A stretch of 30,889 nucleotides of DNA from assembly GCA_002353225.1 (NCBI GenBank), contig DEJF01000020.1:1-30889 (forward strand), in the 5' to 3' direction. Position numbers and translations under genes: made by a program. Under the pieces are notes generated by a model. It was not told where the DNA came from. It worked only from the letters and a program-made list of their open reading frames with translations, and did not search any database. This document shows positions 1-6,713 of the stretch, piece after piece. The number at the start of each line of letters is the position of its first letter. Within the stretch, counting starts at the first letter, position 1. The DNA comes from Prevotella sp. UBA2755 (GTDB taxonomy: Bacteria; Bacteroidota; Bacteroidia; Bacteroidales; Bacteroidaceae).

Positions 1-2
1 GT

Positions 3-179
3 AATGAGTTGCTGGTTAACGTGGACGGCATGGTGACGGGTATCAACGAGATGCAGTTCGACAAGCCTGTCGATGTCTATGACCTGCGAGGCAACAAGGT
101 TCGTTCGAACACGACCGACCTCAATGGTTTGCAGAAGGGTGTCTATATCGTCAATGGCAAGAAAGTTGTAATTAAGTAA
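3..179 (+). CDS. 3' end of an exported protein with a C-terminal sorting-like tail (partial)
   Basis: Only the last 58 codons are in the window; the frame is open from the left edge and ends in TAA at 177-179. The tail contains VYDLRGNKV, then LQKGVYIVNGKKVVIK at the very end. This is the usual form of Bacteroidetes C-terminal secretion tails (type A, TIGR04183-like): a Y-x-L-x-G strand, a linker, then G-[VI]-Y-I-V and a basic end. The catalytic or binding part lies upstream of the window, so no function can be given beyond probable export. A strong terminator follows 60 bases later. The exported flavodoxin at 22557-23261 ends in a similar tail. Confidence 0.75.
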   Translation, partial: NELLVNVDGMVTGINEMQFDKPVDVYDLRGNKVRSNTTDLNGLQKGVYIVNGKKVVIK

Positions 180-238
180 GAGATTGCTTTAAAAAGTCTT
201 GACTTAAAAGAACAGAATATTAATTTGGTATTTATAAG

Positions 239-276
239 ATTAAAGCACGCAGCCTTTTAGGTTCGCGTGCTTTAAT
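239..276 (+). terminator. Intrinsic terminator of the first gene
   Basis: A perfect 12-bp stem, ATTAAAGCACGC (239-250) with GCGTGCTTTAAT (265-276), encloses a 14-nt loop. Its A-rich 5' side and T-rich 3' side let it work in either direction. Confidence 0.8.
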
Positions 277-392
277 TGTTTACCGAGAAATGGGGTGACA
301 AAGTTCGATACAAGCCTTGGTCTCTCGTGTTGGAAAGATATTGGATGAGACGAACAAGTGACTATCTTTTCCATTTTGAGTAAATTGTATGT

Positions 393-443
393 TTAAAAAT
401 CAGCGAAATTCAAAAACATTTTCTCGCTTTCGCTGATTTTTAA
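393..443. repeat. 16-bp perfect inverted repeat upstream of the ATPase gene
   Basis: TTAAAAATCAGCGAAA (393-408) pairs with TTTCGCTGATTTTTAA (428-443) around a 19-nt loop. It ends 32 bases before the -7 element of the next gene. The A- and T-tracts on the outside would allow a bidirectional terminator; an operator is also possible. Confidence 0.65.
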
Positions 444-475
444 GCAAAAGATGCATGAGTCTAAAATAAAAATAG

Positions 476-483
476 TACTTTTG
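476..483 (+). promoter_or_regulatory. -7 promoter element for the ATPase gene
   Basis: TACTTTTG matches the Bacteroidetes consensus TAnnTTTG and lies 23 bases before the ATG at 507. Confidence 0.65.
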
Positions 484-506
484 CAGAGCAATAAAAACAA
501 TTCGGC

Positions 507-1985
507 ATGAAGTACCCCAATATCATTGGCAGAGAAGTGGAAATATCCACGCTCGAACGCTTGTACAAGTCCAAGAAATCAGAGTTTGTCGCCATCTATG
601 GGCGCAGACGCATCGGCAAGTCATATCTGGTTAGTGAGGTGTATGGCAGTAAGATTGTATTTTCTGCCGTCGGAACATACGTAAAGGACGGGGACAAGAA
701 TTACGAGACATACCGTAAACTGCAACTGGATCATTTCTACGATTCATTGGTGTTGTCAGGTCTGGATGCCACTATGACCGAAAGACCTACATGCTGGCGT
801 GAAGCCTTCCTGCTTCTGCGAAGGCTGCTTGAAGGCATACACTCTCGTCGGAAGGTCATCCTTATTGACGAGTTGCCCTGGCTGGCTGGCCCTCAGTCGT
901 CCGAAATGATTTCGGAACTCGGCTATTTCTGGAACTCATGGGCAGATAGTCAGAGAAACATCATTCTAGTGGTGTGCGGTTCTGCCACGAGTTGGATGCT
1001 TGACAATGTAATACGCGATTACGGTGGTCTGCACGGACGACTCACAGAGACCATTAAACTTGCACCCTTCACATTGGCCGAATGCCAGAAGTATTACCGA
1101 CACAACGGGTTCCGTCTGTCCCGGTATGAGATGTGTATCTGCTACATGGCTTTGGGAGGTGTCCCCTTTTATCTTGACAAGTTACGCAACAGCCAGACCA
1201 TCACGGAGAATATAGACCGTATTTTCTTTGCCGACGAGAAGATACATCAGGAATTCCTTGATGTCTATGCGGGACTATATGCCAGCAAGGAGAGATATGT
1301 GGATATAGTGAAAGTATTAGGAAGTCAGTTTTATGGCATGACCCAGAAAGAGATCAGCACAGCCATTGATGTCAAGACTGGTGGAACGCTGACTAAACTG
1401 CTTGAAAACCTCATGGAGTCAGGCATCATCAGGGCGTACCCACGCTATGGTAAGGAACGTGTGGAGACGGTTTATCAACTGATTGACTTCTTTTCGCTAT
1501 TCTATTTGCGCTTCATACAAGGCAAACAAGCGAAGAAGGGAATATGGAATTCCATTCACGGCACTCCCATTTTCTACACATGGGCAGGAGATACCTTTGA
1601 ACTGCTTTGTGTGGAACACTTGCCCCAAATCCAAGACACCCTGCGTATAGCCTCCATTAACCGGAATTATTGTTGGAGCGGGAAAAGTCCCGACGGAAAG
1701 GGGGCTCAGGTTGACTTGCTGCTGGAAAGTAAGGCAGACAGGACGGACTATCTCTGTGAGATGAAGTTCACTGGTGGCAAATACGCCATAACGAAAAACG
1801 ATGAAGAAGATTTCCTGAATAAGATAGAGGCTTTTGCCGCAAGCAAGATGCACAACAAGACGCACAGCATCCAGTTGGTGATGATTACGACGATGGGAAT
1901 TGCCCGTGGGGAACACGCCAGCATTGTCAATCAGTCTGTTGTGTTGGACAATTTATTTGCAGACCGCCGAACTCAGATTCTCTAA
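507..1985 (+). CDS. AAA-type P-loop ATPase with C-terminal DUF234/PD-(D/E)XK-like domain
   Basis: This 492-residue protein belongs to the archaeal-type ATPase family that is widespread and multi-copy in Bacteroidetes. Walker A is GRRRIGKS at residues 32-39, and Walker B is VILIDELPW ending near residue 125. A sensor-like strand, VVCGSATSW, follows around residue 155. The middle part (about 270-340) reads as a winged-helix segment. The C-terminal part has QVDLLL and, about 16 residues on, CEMKFT, the D...E-x-K arrangement of a PD-(D/E)XK nuclease fold (DUF234). Length is normal for the family and no damage is visible. Cellular role is not established for this family; proposals include defence and genome maintenance. 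It stands alone, with its own promoter and terminator. Confidence 0.85.
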   Translation: MKYPNIIGREVEISTLERLYKSKKSEFVAIYGRRRIGKSYLVSEVYGSKIVFSAVGTYVKDGDKNYETYRKLQLDHFYDSLVLSGLDATMTERPTCWREAFLLLRRLLEGIHSRRKVILIDELPWLAGPQSSEMISELGYFWNSWADSQRNIILVVCGSATSWMLDNVIRDYGGLHGRLTETIKLAPFTLAECQKYYRHNGFRLSRYEMCICYMALGGVPFYLDKLRNSQTITENIDRIFFADEKIHQEFLDVYAGLYASKERYVDIVKVLGSQFYGMTQKEISTAIDVKTGGTLTKLLENLMESGIIRAYPRYGKERVETVYQLIDFFSLFYLRFIQGKQAKKGIWNSIHGTPIFYTWAGDTFELLCVEHLPQIQDTLRIASINRNYCWSGKSPDGKGAQVDLLLESKADRTDYLCEMKFTGGKYAITKNDEEDFLNKIEAFAASKMHNKTHSIQLVMITTMGIARGEHASIVNQSVVLDNLFADRRTQIL

Positions 1986-2051
1986 TCCTTCTCATATATA
2001 AACCTTACTAAGGTTGTGCATTCTAACAACATCAACAGGACATTGAAACAT

Positions 2052-2090
2052 AATTATGCTGAGAGAATAATTCTTTCTGCATAATTTTAT
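2052..2090 (+). terminator. Terminator of the ATPase gene
   Basis: AATTATGC (2052-2059) pairs with GCATAATT (2079-2086). After one mismatch the stem continues with seven more pairs closing on a TAA loop (2068-2070). A T-rich run follows at 2085-2091. It sits 67 bases after the ATPase stop. Confidence 0.7.
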
Positions 2091-2128
2091 TTGCATAATC
2101 CAGAAATAAATATTGTATTTGCAGCAGA

Positions 2129-2196
2129 AACATCACCACTAACATCACCAAACTCAGCCCTCTGCCCATCGGCATTTGCGCAAGTTTGGTGATGTT
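2129..2196. repeat. AACATCACC repeats: direct pair and 14-bp inverted repeat
   Basis: AACATCACCA occurs at 2129-2138 and again at 2141-2150, a 12-base step. The second copy extends to AACATCACCAAACT (2141-2154), which is perfectly inverted as AGTTTGGTGATGTT at 2183-2196 with 28 bases between. This could be a miniature mobile element end, a regulatory stem or the trace of an excision. I cannot tell which from one copy. Confidence 0.6.
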
Positions 2197-2419
2197 GTGA
2201 TATTAAAAATAAAAAAATTGTATGTACCTTTACTTTTTGGATGTATCAGCGAAAAAAGTGCAGAATTCTTAATTACAGTCCTGTTAAATCGAACTTGTAT
2301 ACCTTTTCTTCAGTTTGAACCTGTTCGACAAAAGTTATCATATCAAATTGATTTTGCACGAGAGTTCAATTGCAGAGGTACAATATTTTATTTAAATACA
2401 AGCATAAAAGGCGAGTAAA

Positions 2420-2500
2420 TTACATTTTTCCAATGTTATTTAACACCTCATCTTACACTTTTCCAATATAAAAATAGAATAATTCACACATTTTTCCAAG
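2420..2500. repeat. Three direct repeats spaced exactly 33 bases
   Basis: TTACATTTTTCCAAT (2420-2434), TTACACTTTTCCAAT (2453-2467) and ACACATTTTTCCAAG (2486-2500) start 33 bases apart, three helical turns. The intervening sequence is not conserved. The last copy ends 55 bases before the -33 element of the Cys-rich gene, which suggests an array of protein-binding sites. Confidence 0.6.
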
Positions 2501-2554
2501 ATACCTTTGGCTCACCGAAATTACTCCGTCTCGGCAAAAAAAGAACAAGTTTCT

Positions 2555-2585
2555 TTTGTTTTGCTCTCGACTTTTCGTATCTTTG
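2555..2585 (+). promoter_or_regulatory. Promoter of the Cys/Lys-rich exported protein gene
   Basis: TTTG at 2555-2558 (-33 element) and TATCTTTG at 2578-2585 (-7 element) are separated by 19 bases, the Bacteroidetes spacing. The promoter is part of a longer stretch (2530-2586) that resembles the promoter region at 14337-14395. Confidence 0.75.
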
Positions 2586-2618
2586 CACCCAGAAGTATTC
2601 ACTTAAACAAAATTAGAT

Positions 2619-2924
2619 ATGAAAAAGATGATTTTAAGTGCCATGATGATCATGGCTATGGTATGCGCAAGCACCACCGTTAACGCACAGTCGGACAAGA
2701 AGCCTAAGGCTAAGAAAGAATGCTGTGACAAGAAGGCAGAGAAGAAAGACTGCTGCAAGAAGAACGCTGAGAAGAAGGCTGACTGCTGCGACAAGAAGAA
2801 AGAAGAGAAGGCTGGCTGCAAGGCAGACTGCAAGAAATGCACCGAGTGCAAGGCTACTTGCGCTGACACCAACTGCAAGGACTGCACCCACAAAGGTCAG
2901 TGCCAGAAGAACTGCAAGAAATAA
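2619..2924 (+). CDS. Small exported Cys/Lys-rich protein, function unknown
   Basis: The product is 101 residues. A signal peptide is clear: MKK, a hydrophobic core to about residue 20, then VNAQS with likely cleavage after A23. The mature part is almost only Lys, Cys, Glu, Asp and Ala, built from units such as CCDKKAEKKD and DCCKKNAEKK, then spaced CxxxCxxC pairs to the end (KNCKK). So many cysteines in a mature exported peptide suggest metal binding or a disulfide-linked structure, but there is no recognised domain. The gene has a consensus promoter and its own terminator. Low complexity gives open shadow frames on both strands; the signal peptide and promoter support this frame. I do not recognise a named family. 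Confidence 0.75.
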   Translation: MKKMILSAMMIMAMVCASTTVNAQSDKKPKAKKECCDKKAEKKDCCKKNAEKKADCCDKKKEEKAGCKADCKKCTECKATCADTNCKDCTHKGQCQKNCKK

Positions 2925-2949
2925 CCGATTGCTAAAATAAGAAATGAAA

Positions 2950-2977
2950 GAGGGTGTGTCAACACTGGCACATCCTC
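2950..2977 (+). terminator. Hairpin after the Cys-rich gene, probable terminator
   Basis: GAGGGTGTG (2950-2958) pairs with CACATCCTC (2969-2977) with one G-U pair and a 10-nt loop. The T-run after it is weak (ATTGTGTTTATTG). It begins 26 bases after the stop codon. Confidence 0.55.
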
Positions 2978-3006
2978 ATTGTGTTTATTGATAGAGTATT
3001 GCCACC

Positions 3007-4302
3007 ATGCTGACAGCGAAGACGATGGAGAAACTGCGTATCCTGACGGAGTCGGCGAAGTACGATGTGTCGTGCTCGTCGAGCGGAACAGTGCGTGGTG
3101 GTAAGAAGGGAATGGTAGGCAATACGGTAGGAGGAGTGGGTATCTGCCACTCGTTTGCCGACGACGGACGGTGTATCTCACTGTTGAAGATCATGCTCAC
3201 CAACCACTGCATGTACGACTGTGCCTACTGTGTCAACCGTCGTACGAACGACATCCAACGTGCCACCCTCTCTGTCTCGGAACTGGAGGAGATCACGATG
3301 GAGTTCTATCGTCGTAACTATATCGAAGGACTCTTCCTGTCAAGTGGTGTGGTACGTAACCCCGACTATACGATGGAGCGGTTGACGGCAATTGTCCGTG
3401 ACCTCCGCACCGTCCACCGTTTCAACGGCTATATCCATCTGAAAGCAATACCCGGAGCCTCACAAGAACTACTCAACGAGGCTGGACGCTATGCCGACCG
3501 TATGAGTGTGAACATCGAGATTCCCAAGGAGGAGTCGCTGAAACTGCTCGCCCCGGAGAAAGACCACCAGAGTGTGTTCCAACCCATGCGGCTCATCCAA
3601 CAGAGTTCCTTGGAGAATAAGGAGGAGCGTAAGAAATTCCGTCATGCCCCTCGCTTCGTACCAGCAGGACAGTCGACCCAGATGATTGTGGGAGCGACCG
3701 GTGAGACGGATCAGGATATCCTGCAAATGTCGTCCTCGCTCTACCTGCAACCCACCATGCGCCGTGTCTACTATTCAGGGTATATCAGTGTGAACACCTA
3801 TGACAAGCGACTGCCTATCCTCAAACAACCACCGTTGGTAAGGGAGAACAGACTCTATCAAGCCGACTGGCTCCTGCGTTTCTATCATTTCGACGTGGAT
3901 GAGATCGTAGACGATGCCCATACCCACCTCGACCTCGACATCGACCCGAAGTTAGGATGGGCATTACGCCACCCGGAGTATTTCCCTGTGGACATCAACC
4001 ACGACGACTACGAGCGTATCCTCCGAGTGCCAGGTATCGGTACCAAGTCGGCATGGCTCATTGTCAACAGCCGTCGCTTCAACCGCATCACATCCTACCA
4101 CCTGAAGAAGATGGGGGTGGTGATGAAGAAGGCGAAGTATTTCATTACCTGTGGGGAACTGACCTCCACGTTCTCACAACCTATCGTCGGCATCAATGAG
4201 TTGCGCCCTGAGCGACTGCGCCCCCTACTCGTCTCCAAGGCACAACAGAAACGTGCCGCCGCTGAGCAGCAACTGACGTTGGACTTCGAAGAATCAGAAT
4301 AA
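3007..4302 (+). CDS. Putative DNA modification/repair radical SAM protein (TIGR03916-like)
   Basis: The product is 431 residues. The radical SAM cluster motif C-x3-C-x2-C is C68-MYD-C72-AY-C75. An N-terminal block with YDVSCSSSG (about 19-27) is characteristic of the family paired with TIGR03915 proteins. Near the C-terminus, ILRVPGIGTKSAWLIVNS (about residue 340) is a helix-hairpin-helix DNA-binding motif. The family name reflects this motif and a genomic link with a uracil-DNA-glycosylase-like partner; no substrate is established. The next gene starts two bases after the stop, so the two are co-transcribed. ATG at 3007 is used here, but ATG at 3025 (MEKLRIL) is equally plausible. I see no clear consensus promoter. 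Confidence 0.87.
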   Translation: MLTAKTMEKLRILTESAKYDVSCSSSGTVRGGKKGMVGNTVGGVGICHSFADDGRCISLLKIMLTNHCMYDCAYCVNRRTNDIQRATLSVSELEEITMEFYRRNYIEGLFLSSGVVRNPDYTMERLTAIVRDLRTVHRFNGYIHLKAIPGASQELLNEAGRYADRMSVNIEIPKEESLKLLAPEKDHQSVFQPMRLIQQSSLENKEERKKFRHAPRFVPAGQSTQMIVGATGETDQDILQMSSSLYLQPTMRRVYYSGYISVNTYDKRLPILKQPPLVRENRLYQADWLLRFYHFDVDEIVDDAHTHLDLDIDPKLGWALRHPEYFPVDINHDDYERILRVPGIGTKSAWLIVNSRRFNRITSYHLKKMGVVMKKAKYFITCGELTSTFSQPIVGINELRPERLRPLLVSKAQQKRAAAEQQLTLDFEESE

Positions 4303-4303
4303 G

Positions 4304-5113
4304 ATGTTAGTCTATACCTTCGACCAGACACTGGACGGTGTGCTGAGTGCCGTCTTCGATGCTTACTTCCGTCATCAGCAGCCCGACATGCTGATAGGCG
4401 AGGGAGAGCAATTGCCCTTGTTCTCTGAGGAGACATGGCAGGTGGTGACAACAGATGAGAAGGCTTCAAGAGTATGGGCTGGGTTGGAGAAACACGTCTC
4501 GAAGGAAGCACTAAAACTGTTGATGGTCAGTTGGCTGTCGGAGGAAAAGACGTTAAGCACTCCCCTCTTCCATTATATATATAAGGTGTTCGGCACGAAA
4601 GGAGCATCCATCGAGCGGAACTTCTCCGACCCCGACGTGCTCTATGTCACCAATACGGCACGAAGGGTGATGCACGAGCAACTGAGGATGAAACAGTTCA
4701 TCCGTTTCCAGAAGGCTAAGGACGGCACCTACCTTGCCGTCGTCTCACCCGACAATGACGTGCTGCCCCTCATCACCGACCATTTCCAAGACCGTTTCAA
4801 CGACCAGCCATGGCTCATCTACGATGCAAAAAGACATTATGGTTTCTACTATAGCCTCACCCCCAACCCCTCTCCTAAAGGCGAGGGGAGTTCTATGCCG
4901 ATACGCGTAACTTTTGAAGATGAAAACTCATTGCCCTTTGATTTGTCTAACGGGAAGTTGGACGAGGCTATACTGAGCGAGAACGACCAACTATTCCAAG
5001 ACTTATGGCGCACCTATTTCAAGGCTATCTGTATCAAAGAGCGCATGAACCCTAAGAAACAACTCAGCGATATGCCCCGCCGTTACTGGAAGTATATGAC
5101 GGAGAAACAATAG
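4304..5113 (+). CDS. TIGR03915-family putative DNA metabolism protein carrying an in-frame repeat insertion
   Basis: The 269-residue product is the usual partner of the upstream radical SAM protein. The N-terminus (MLVYTFDQTLDGVLSAVFDA) and the C-terminal block FKAICIKERMNPKKQ...MPRRYWKYMTEK fit this family, which shares its region with DUF4130 and with the N-terminus of some UdgX-type uracil-DNA glycosylases. The pair is presumed to act in DNA repair or modification; activity is unproven. Residues 184-195 (SLTPNPSPKGEG) do not fit the family. They are the translation of a GC-rich palindromic repeat at 4855-4890, inserted between YDAKRHYGFYY and the strand IRVTFEDE. The frame stays open on both sides, so the protein is probably made with a short surface insertion. 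Confidence 0.83.
   Translation: MLVYTFDQTLDGVLSAVFDAYFRHQQPDMLIGEGEQLPLFSEETWQVVTTDEKASRVWAGLEKHVSKEALKLLMVSWLSEEKTLSTPLFHYIYKVFGTKGASIERNFSDPDVLYVTNTARRVMHEQLRMKQFIRFQKAKDGTYLAVVSPDNDVLPLITDHFQDRFNDQPWLIYDAKRHYGFYYSLTPNPSPKGEGSSMPIRVTFEDENSLPFDLSNGKLDEAILSENDQLFQDLWRTYFKAICIKERMNPKKQLSDMPRRYWKYMTEKQ
4855..4890. repeat. Palindromic intergenic-type repeat inside a coding region
   Basis: CCTCACCCCCAACCCC begins the element, and CCCCTCTCC (4867-4875) pairs with GGCGAGGGG (4880-4888) around a TAAA loop with one T-C mismatch. This is the well-known element that translates to LTPNPSP(R/K)GEG and usually sits between genes. Here it is in frame within the TIGR03915-type gene. Confidence 0.8.
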
Positions 5114-5121
5114 AAACGAAA

Positions 5122-5153
5122 TTTGGCAGATTCAAGAATAATGTGTACCTTTG
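5122..5153 (+). promoter_or_regulatory. Promoter of the pantothenate kinase gene
   Basis: TTTG at 5122-5125 and TACCTTTG at 5146-5153 are 20 bases apart. The position decides the start: an apparent TTG start at 5151 overlaps the -7 element, so translation must begin at ATG 5175. Confidence 0.7.
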
Positions 5154-5174
5154 TCGCCAAATATTATAATCATC

Positions 5175-5993
5175 ATGGGAATAGTTATAGGAATTGACGT
5201 GGGTATCTCCACGACGAAGATAGTAGGACTGCGTGAAGGACGTGTCATCTCACCTATCCGTATCACTGCCGCAGACCAAGTAACCTCACTCTTTGGTGCT
5301 TTCGGCAAGTATCTGCACGACAACAAGATTGCATTGAGTGATGTAGAACAAGTGATGCTCACTGGAGTCGGTGCCGCATATATTGACGAGCCAGTCTATG
5401 GTATCCCCACCCAGAAAATTGATGAGTTCATTGCCGATGGTCTTGGAGCACGCTTTGAGAGCGGACTCGACAAGGCGATTGTTGTCTCAATGGGTACAGG
5501 AACCAGTTTCGTTCAGTGCGAAGGTAACGACATCCGCCATATCGGTGGTCTCGGCATTGGAGGCGGAACCCTGCAAGGACTTGCCCGTGTGATGCTGAAT
5601 ACCCGTGATCACAAAGAGATCCAGAGTCTTGCGATGAAAGGTGATATCCATAACATCAACCTGCTGATTGGAGATATCTCCACCCATCCGTTACCAGGAC
5701 TGCCTATGGATGCTACAGCCTCCCTGTTTAGTAAGGCACAATACAATGCCCGGCAGGAGGATGTCGCACTGGGTATTATCGTCATGGTACTACAGACGAT
5801 TGGCTCCGCTGCGATCCTCTCTTCGTTGAACTCAGGTATCAAGGACTTTGTACTCATCGGCAACCTGACACTTACCCCCCAATGCAAAGAGGTGTATCCC
5901 ATGTTAGAGAAACTCTATGGCGTACACTTCCATATCCCGAAGTATGCGGAGTTCTGTACCGCTATCGGGGCAGCGTTGAGCTATAAGAAATAA
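5175..5993 (+). CDS. coaW: Type II pantothenate kinase
   Basis: The product is 272 residues from ATG 5175. It belongs to the Fumble/CoaW family (PF03630) of the ASKHA fold and catalyses ATP-dependent phosphorylation of pantothenate, the first step of coenzyme A synthesis, in the cytoplasm. The N-terminal phosphate-binding motif is GIDVGISTTKIVG. A second glycine-rich motif, VVSMGTGTSFVQ, and the GGLGIGGGTLQGLARV stretch are typical of this family, as is the C-terminal FCTAIGAAL. Length agrees with bacterial type II enzymes. The stop codon is two bases from the stop of the convergent mgtC-like gene. It has its own promoter, so it need not be expressed with the upstream DNA-metabolism pair. Confidence 0.9.
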   Translation: MGIVIGIDVGISTTKIVGLREGRVISPIRITAADQVTSLFGAFGKYLHDNKIALSDVEQVMLTGVGAAYIDEPVYGIPTQKIDEFIADGLGARFESGLDKAIVVSMGTGTSFVQCEGNDIRHIGGLGIGGGTLQGLARVMLNTRDHKEIQSLAMKGDIHNINLLIGDISTHPLPGLPMDATASLFSKAQYNARQEDVALGIIVMVLQTIGSAAILSSLNSGIKDFVLIGNLTLTPQCKEVYPMLEKLYGVHFHIPKYAEFCTAIGAALSYKK

Positions 5994-5995
5994 GA

Positions 5996-6445
5996 CTATT
6001 TCCTGTGTTTGTCAAACTTATGGAGGAAGTAGTTGAAAGCCTCCAGACCAATGAGCACCATCAGCGTACTGCCGATGGCAAGGATATACATTCCCCCTCC
6101 ACAGGCAAGTCCGATGGCTGCTGTCACCCACAGACCTGCTGCCGTAGTCAGTCCACTGACCATATTCTCCGTCTTACGGAAGATGATGGTACCGGCACCT
6201 ATGAAACCGATACCGCTGACCACCTGGGCAGCGACACGTGACACATCCCAGCGCTGCAACTCATTGTCCATGGCATCACTGAAGCCGTATGCCGACACAA
6301 TCATAAACAAGGCGGAGCCCAACGCCACCAGGAAATGGGTGCGGAAGCCCGCTTCCTTCGACCTATACTCACGTTCCAGTCCGATGATGCCTCCTAAGAC
6401 AGCAGCACAGAAAAGACGTAATAAGAACTCTAATTCTGGTATCAT
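5996..6445 (-). CDS. MgtC/SapB family membrane protein
   Basis: This 149-residue inner-membrane protein has about four to five membrane segments and the family signatures GLEREYRSKEAGFRTH near the N-terminus and GIGFIGAGTIIF in the middle (PF02308). The family is linked to magnesium limitation and, in pathogens, to survival in phagosomes through control of the F-type ATPase; those roles are known for distant members that carry an extra C-terminal domain. Here only the membrane domain is present, as in most environmental homologues, so the exact function is open. A -7 element, TATCTTTG on the minus strand, lies at 6472-6479, divergent from the tatA promoter. Confidence 0.88.
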   Translation of the reverse strand: MIPELEFLLRLFCAAVLGGIIGLEREYRSKEAGFRTHFLVALGSALFMIVSAYGFSDAMDNELQRWDVSRVAAQVVSGIGFIGAGTIIFRKTENMVSGLTTAAGLWVTAAIGLACGGGMYILAIGSTLMVLIGLEAFNYFLHKFDKHRK

Positions 6446-6471
6446 TTGATTACTTTTTTATTTTTCAAGCG

Positions 6472-6509
6472 CAAAGATACGCATATTTAGGAAAAAATGA
6501 TTATATTTG
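6472..6509. promoter_or_regulatory. Divergent promoters for mgtC-like gene and tat operon
   Basis: Minus strand: TATCTTTG at 6479-6472, 27 bases before the mgtC-like ATG. Plus strand: TATATTTG at 6502-6509, 30 bases before the tatA ATG. No clear -33 element is seen for either. Confidence 0.65.
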
Positions 6510-6539
6510 CATCATAAATAATCACTAAAAACTAAAAAT

Positions 6540-6713
6540 ATGTTTGGATTAGGTATGACTGAGATACTCGTGATTGCCATCATTGTCCTGCTGCTCTTCG
6601 GTGGTAAGAAGATTCCCGAACTGATGAACGGACTGGGCAAAGGGGTGAAGAGTTTCAAAGACGGTATGAAAGAGATAGACGTTGACGGTCAAGAAGAAGC
6701 GAAAAAGGAATGA
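6540..6713 (+). CDS. tatA: TatA/E-type twin-arginine translocase subunit
   Basis: This is a short gene of 57 codons. The product has one N-terminal membrane helix (TEILVIAIIVLLLFGG), the FGGKKIPELMNGLGKGVKSFK hinge and amphipathic helix characteristic of TatA, and a short charged tail. The F-G-G/K-x-P block after the helix is diagnostic. TatA oligomerises with TatC to move folded proteins across the inner membrane. It is the first gene of a four-gene operon; its TGA overlaps the tatC ATG (ATGA at 6710-6713). No separate TatB is present, so this is a minimal TatAC system. Confidence 0.92.
   Translation: MFGLGMTEILVIAIIVLLLFGGKKIPELMNGLGKGVKSFKDGMKEIDVDGQEEAKKE

Larger units (their letters stand above)
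180..506. other. Intergenic region with terminator, second inverted repeat and promoter
   Basis: No gene is seen in these 327 bases. They hold the terminator at 239-276, a second perfect inverted repeat at 393-443 and the promoter at 476-483. The stretch 277-392 shows nothing I can recognise. Confidence 0.6.
1986..2618. other. Long AT-rich intergenic region with repeats and a promoter
   Basis: These 633 bases hold the ATPase terminator (2052-2090), AACATCACC repeats (2129-2196), three 33-base-spaced direct repeats (2420-2500) and the promoter of the next gene. An 80-codon open frame at 2176-2418 begins with TTG, has no promoter and resembles nothing I know, so I do not call it a gene. Confidence 0.6.

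Noticed and set aside
1497..1930. Minus-strand frames antisense to the end of the ATPase gene
   Set aside because: They oppose the conserved C-terminal nuclease-like domain and have no promoter.
2176..2418. 80-codon plus-strand open frame
   Set aside because: It starts with TTG inside an inverted repeat, has no promoter or known domain, and lies in AT-rich repeat DNA.
2420..2500. CRISPR array
   Set aside because: Only three short repeat motifs with AT-rich spacers of about 18 bases and no cas gene; a regulator site array is more likely.
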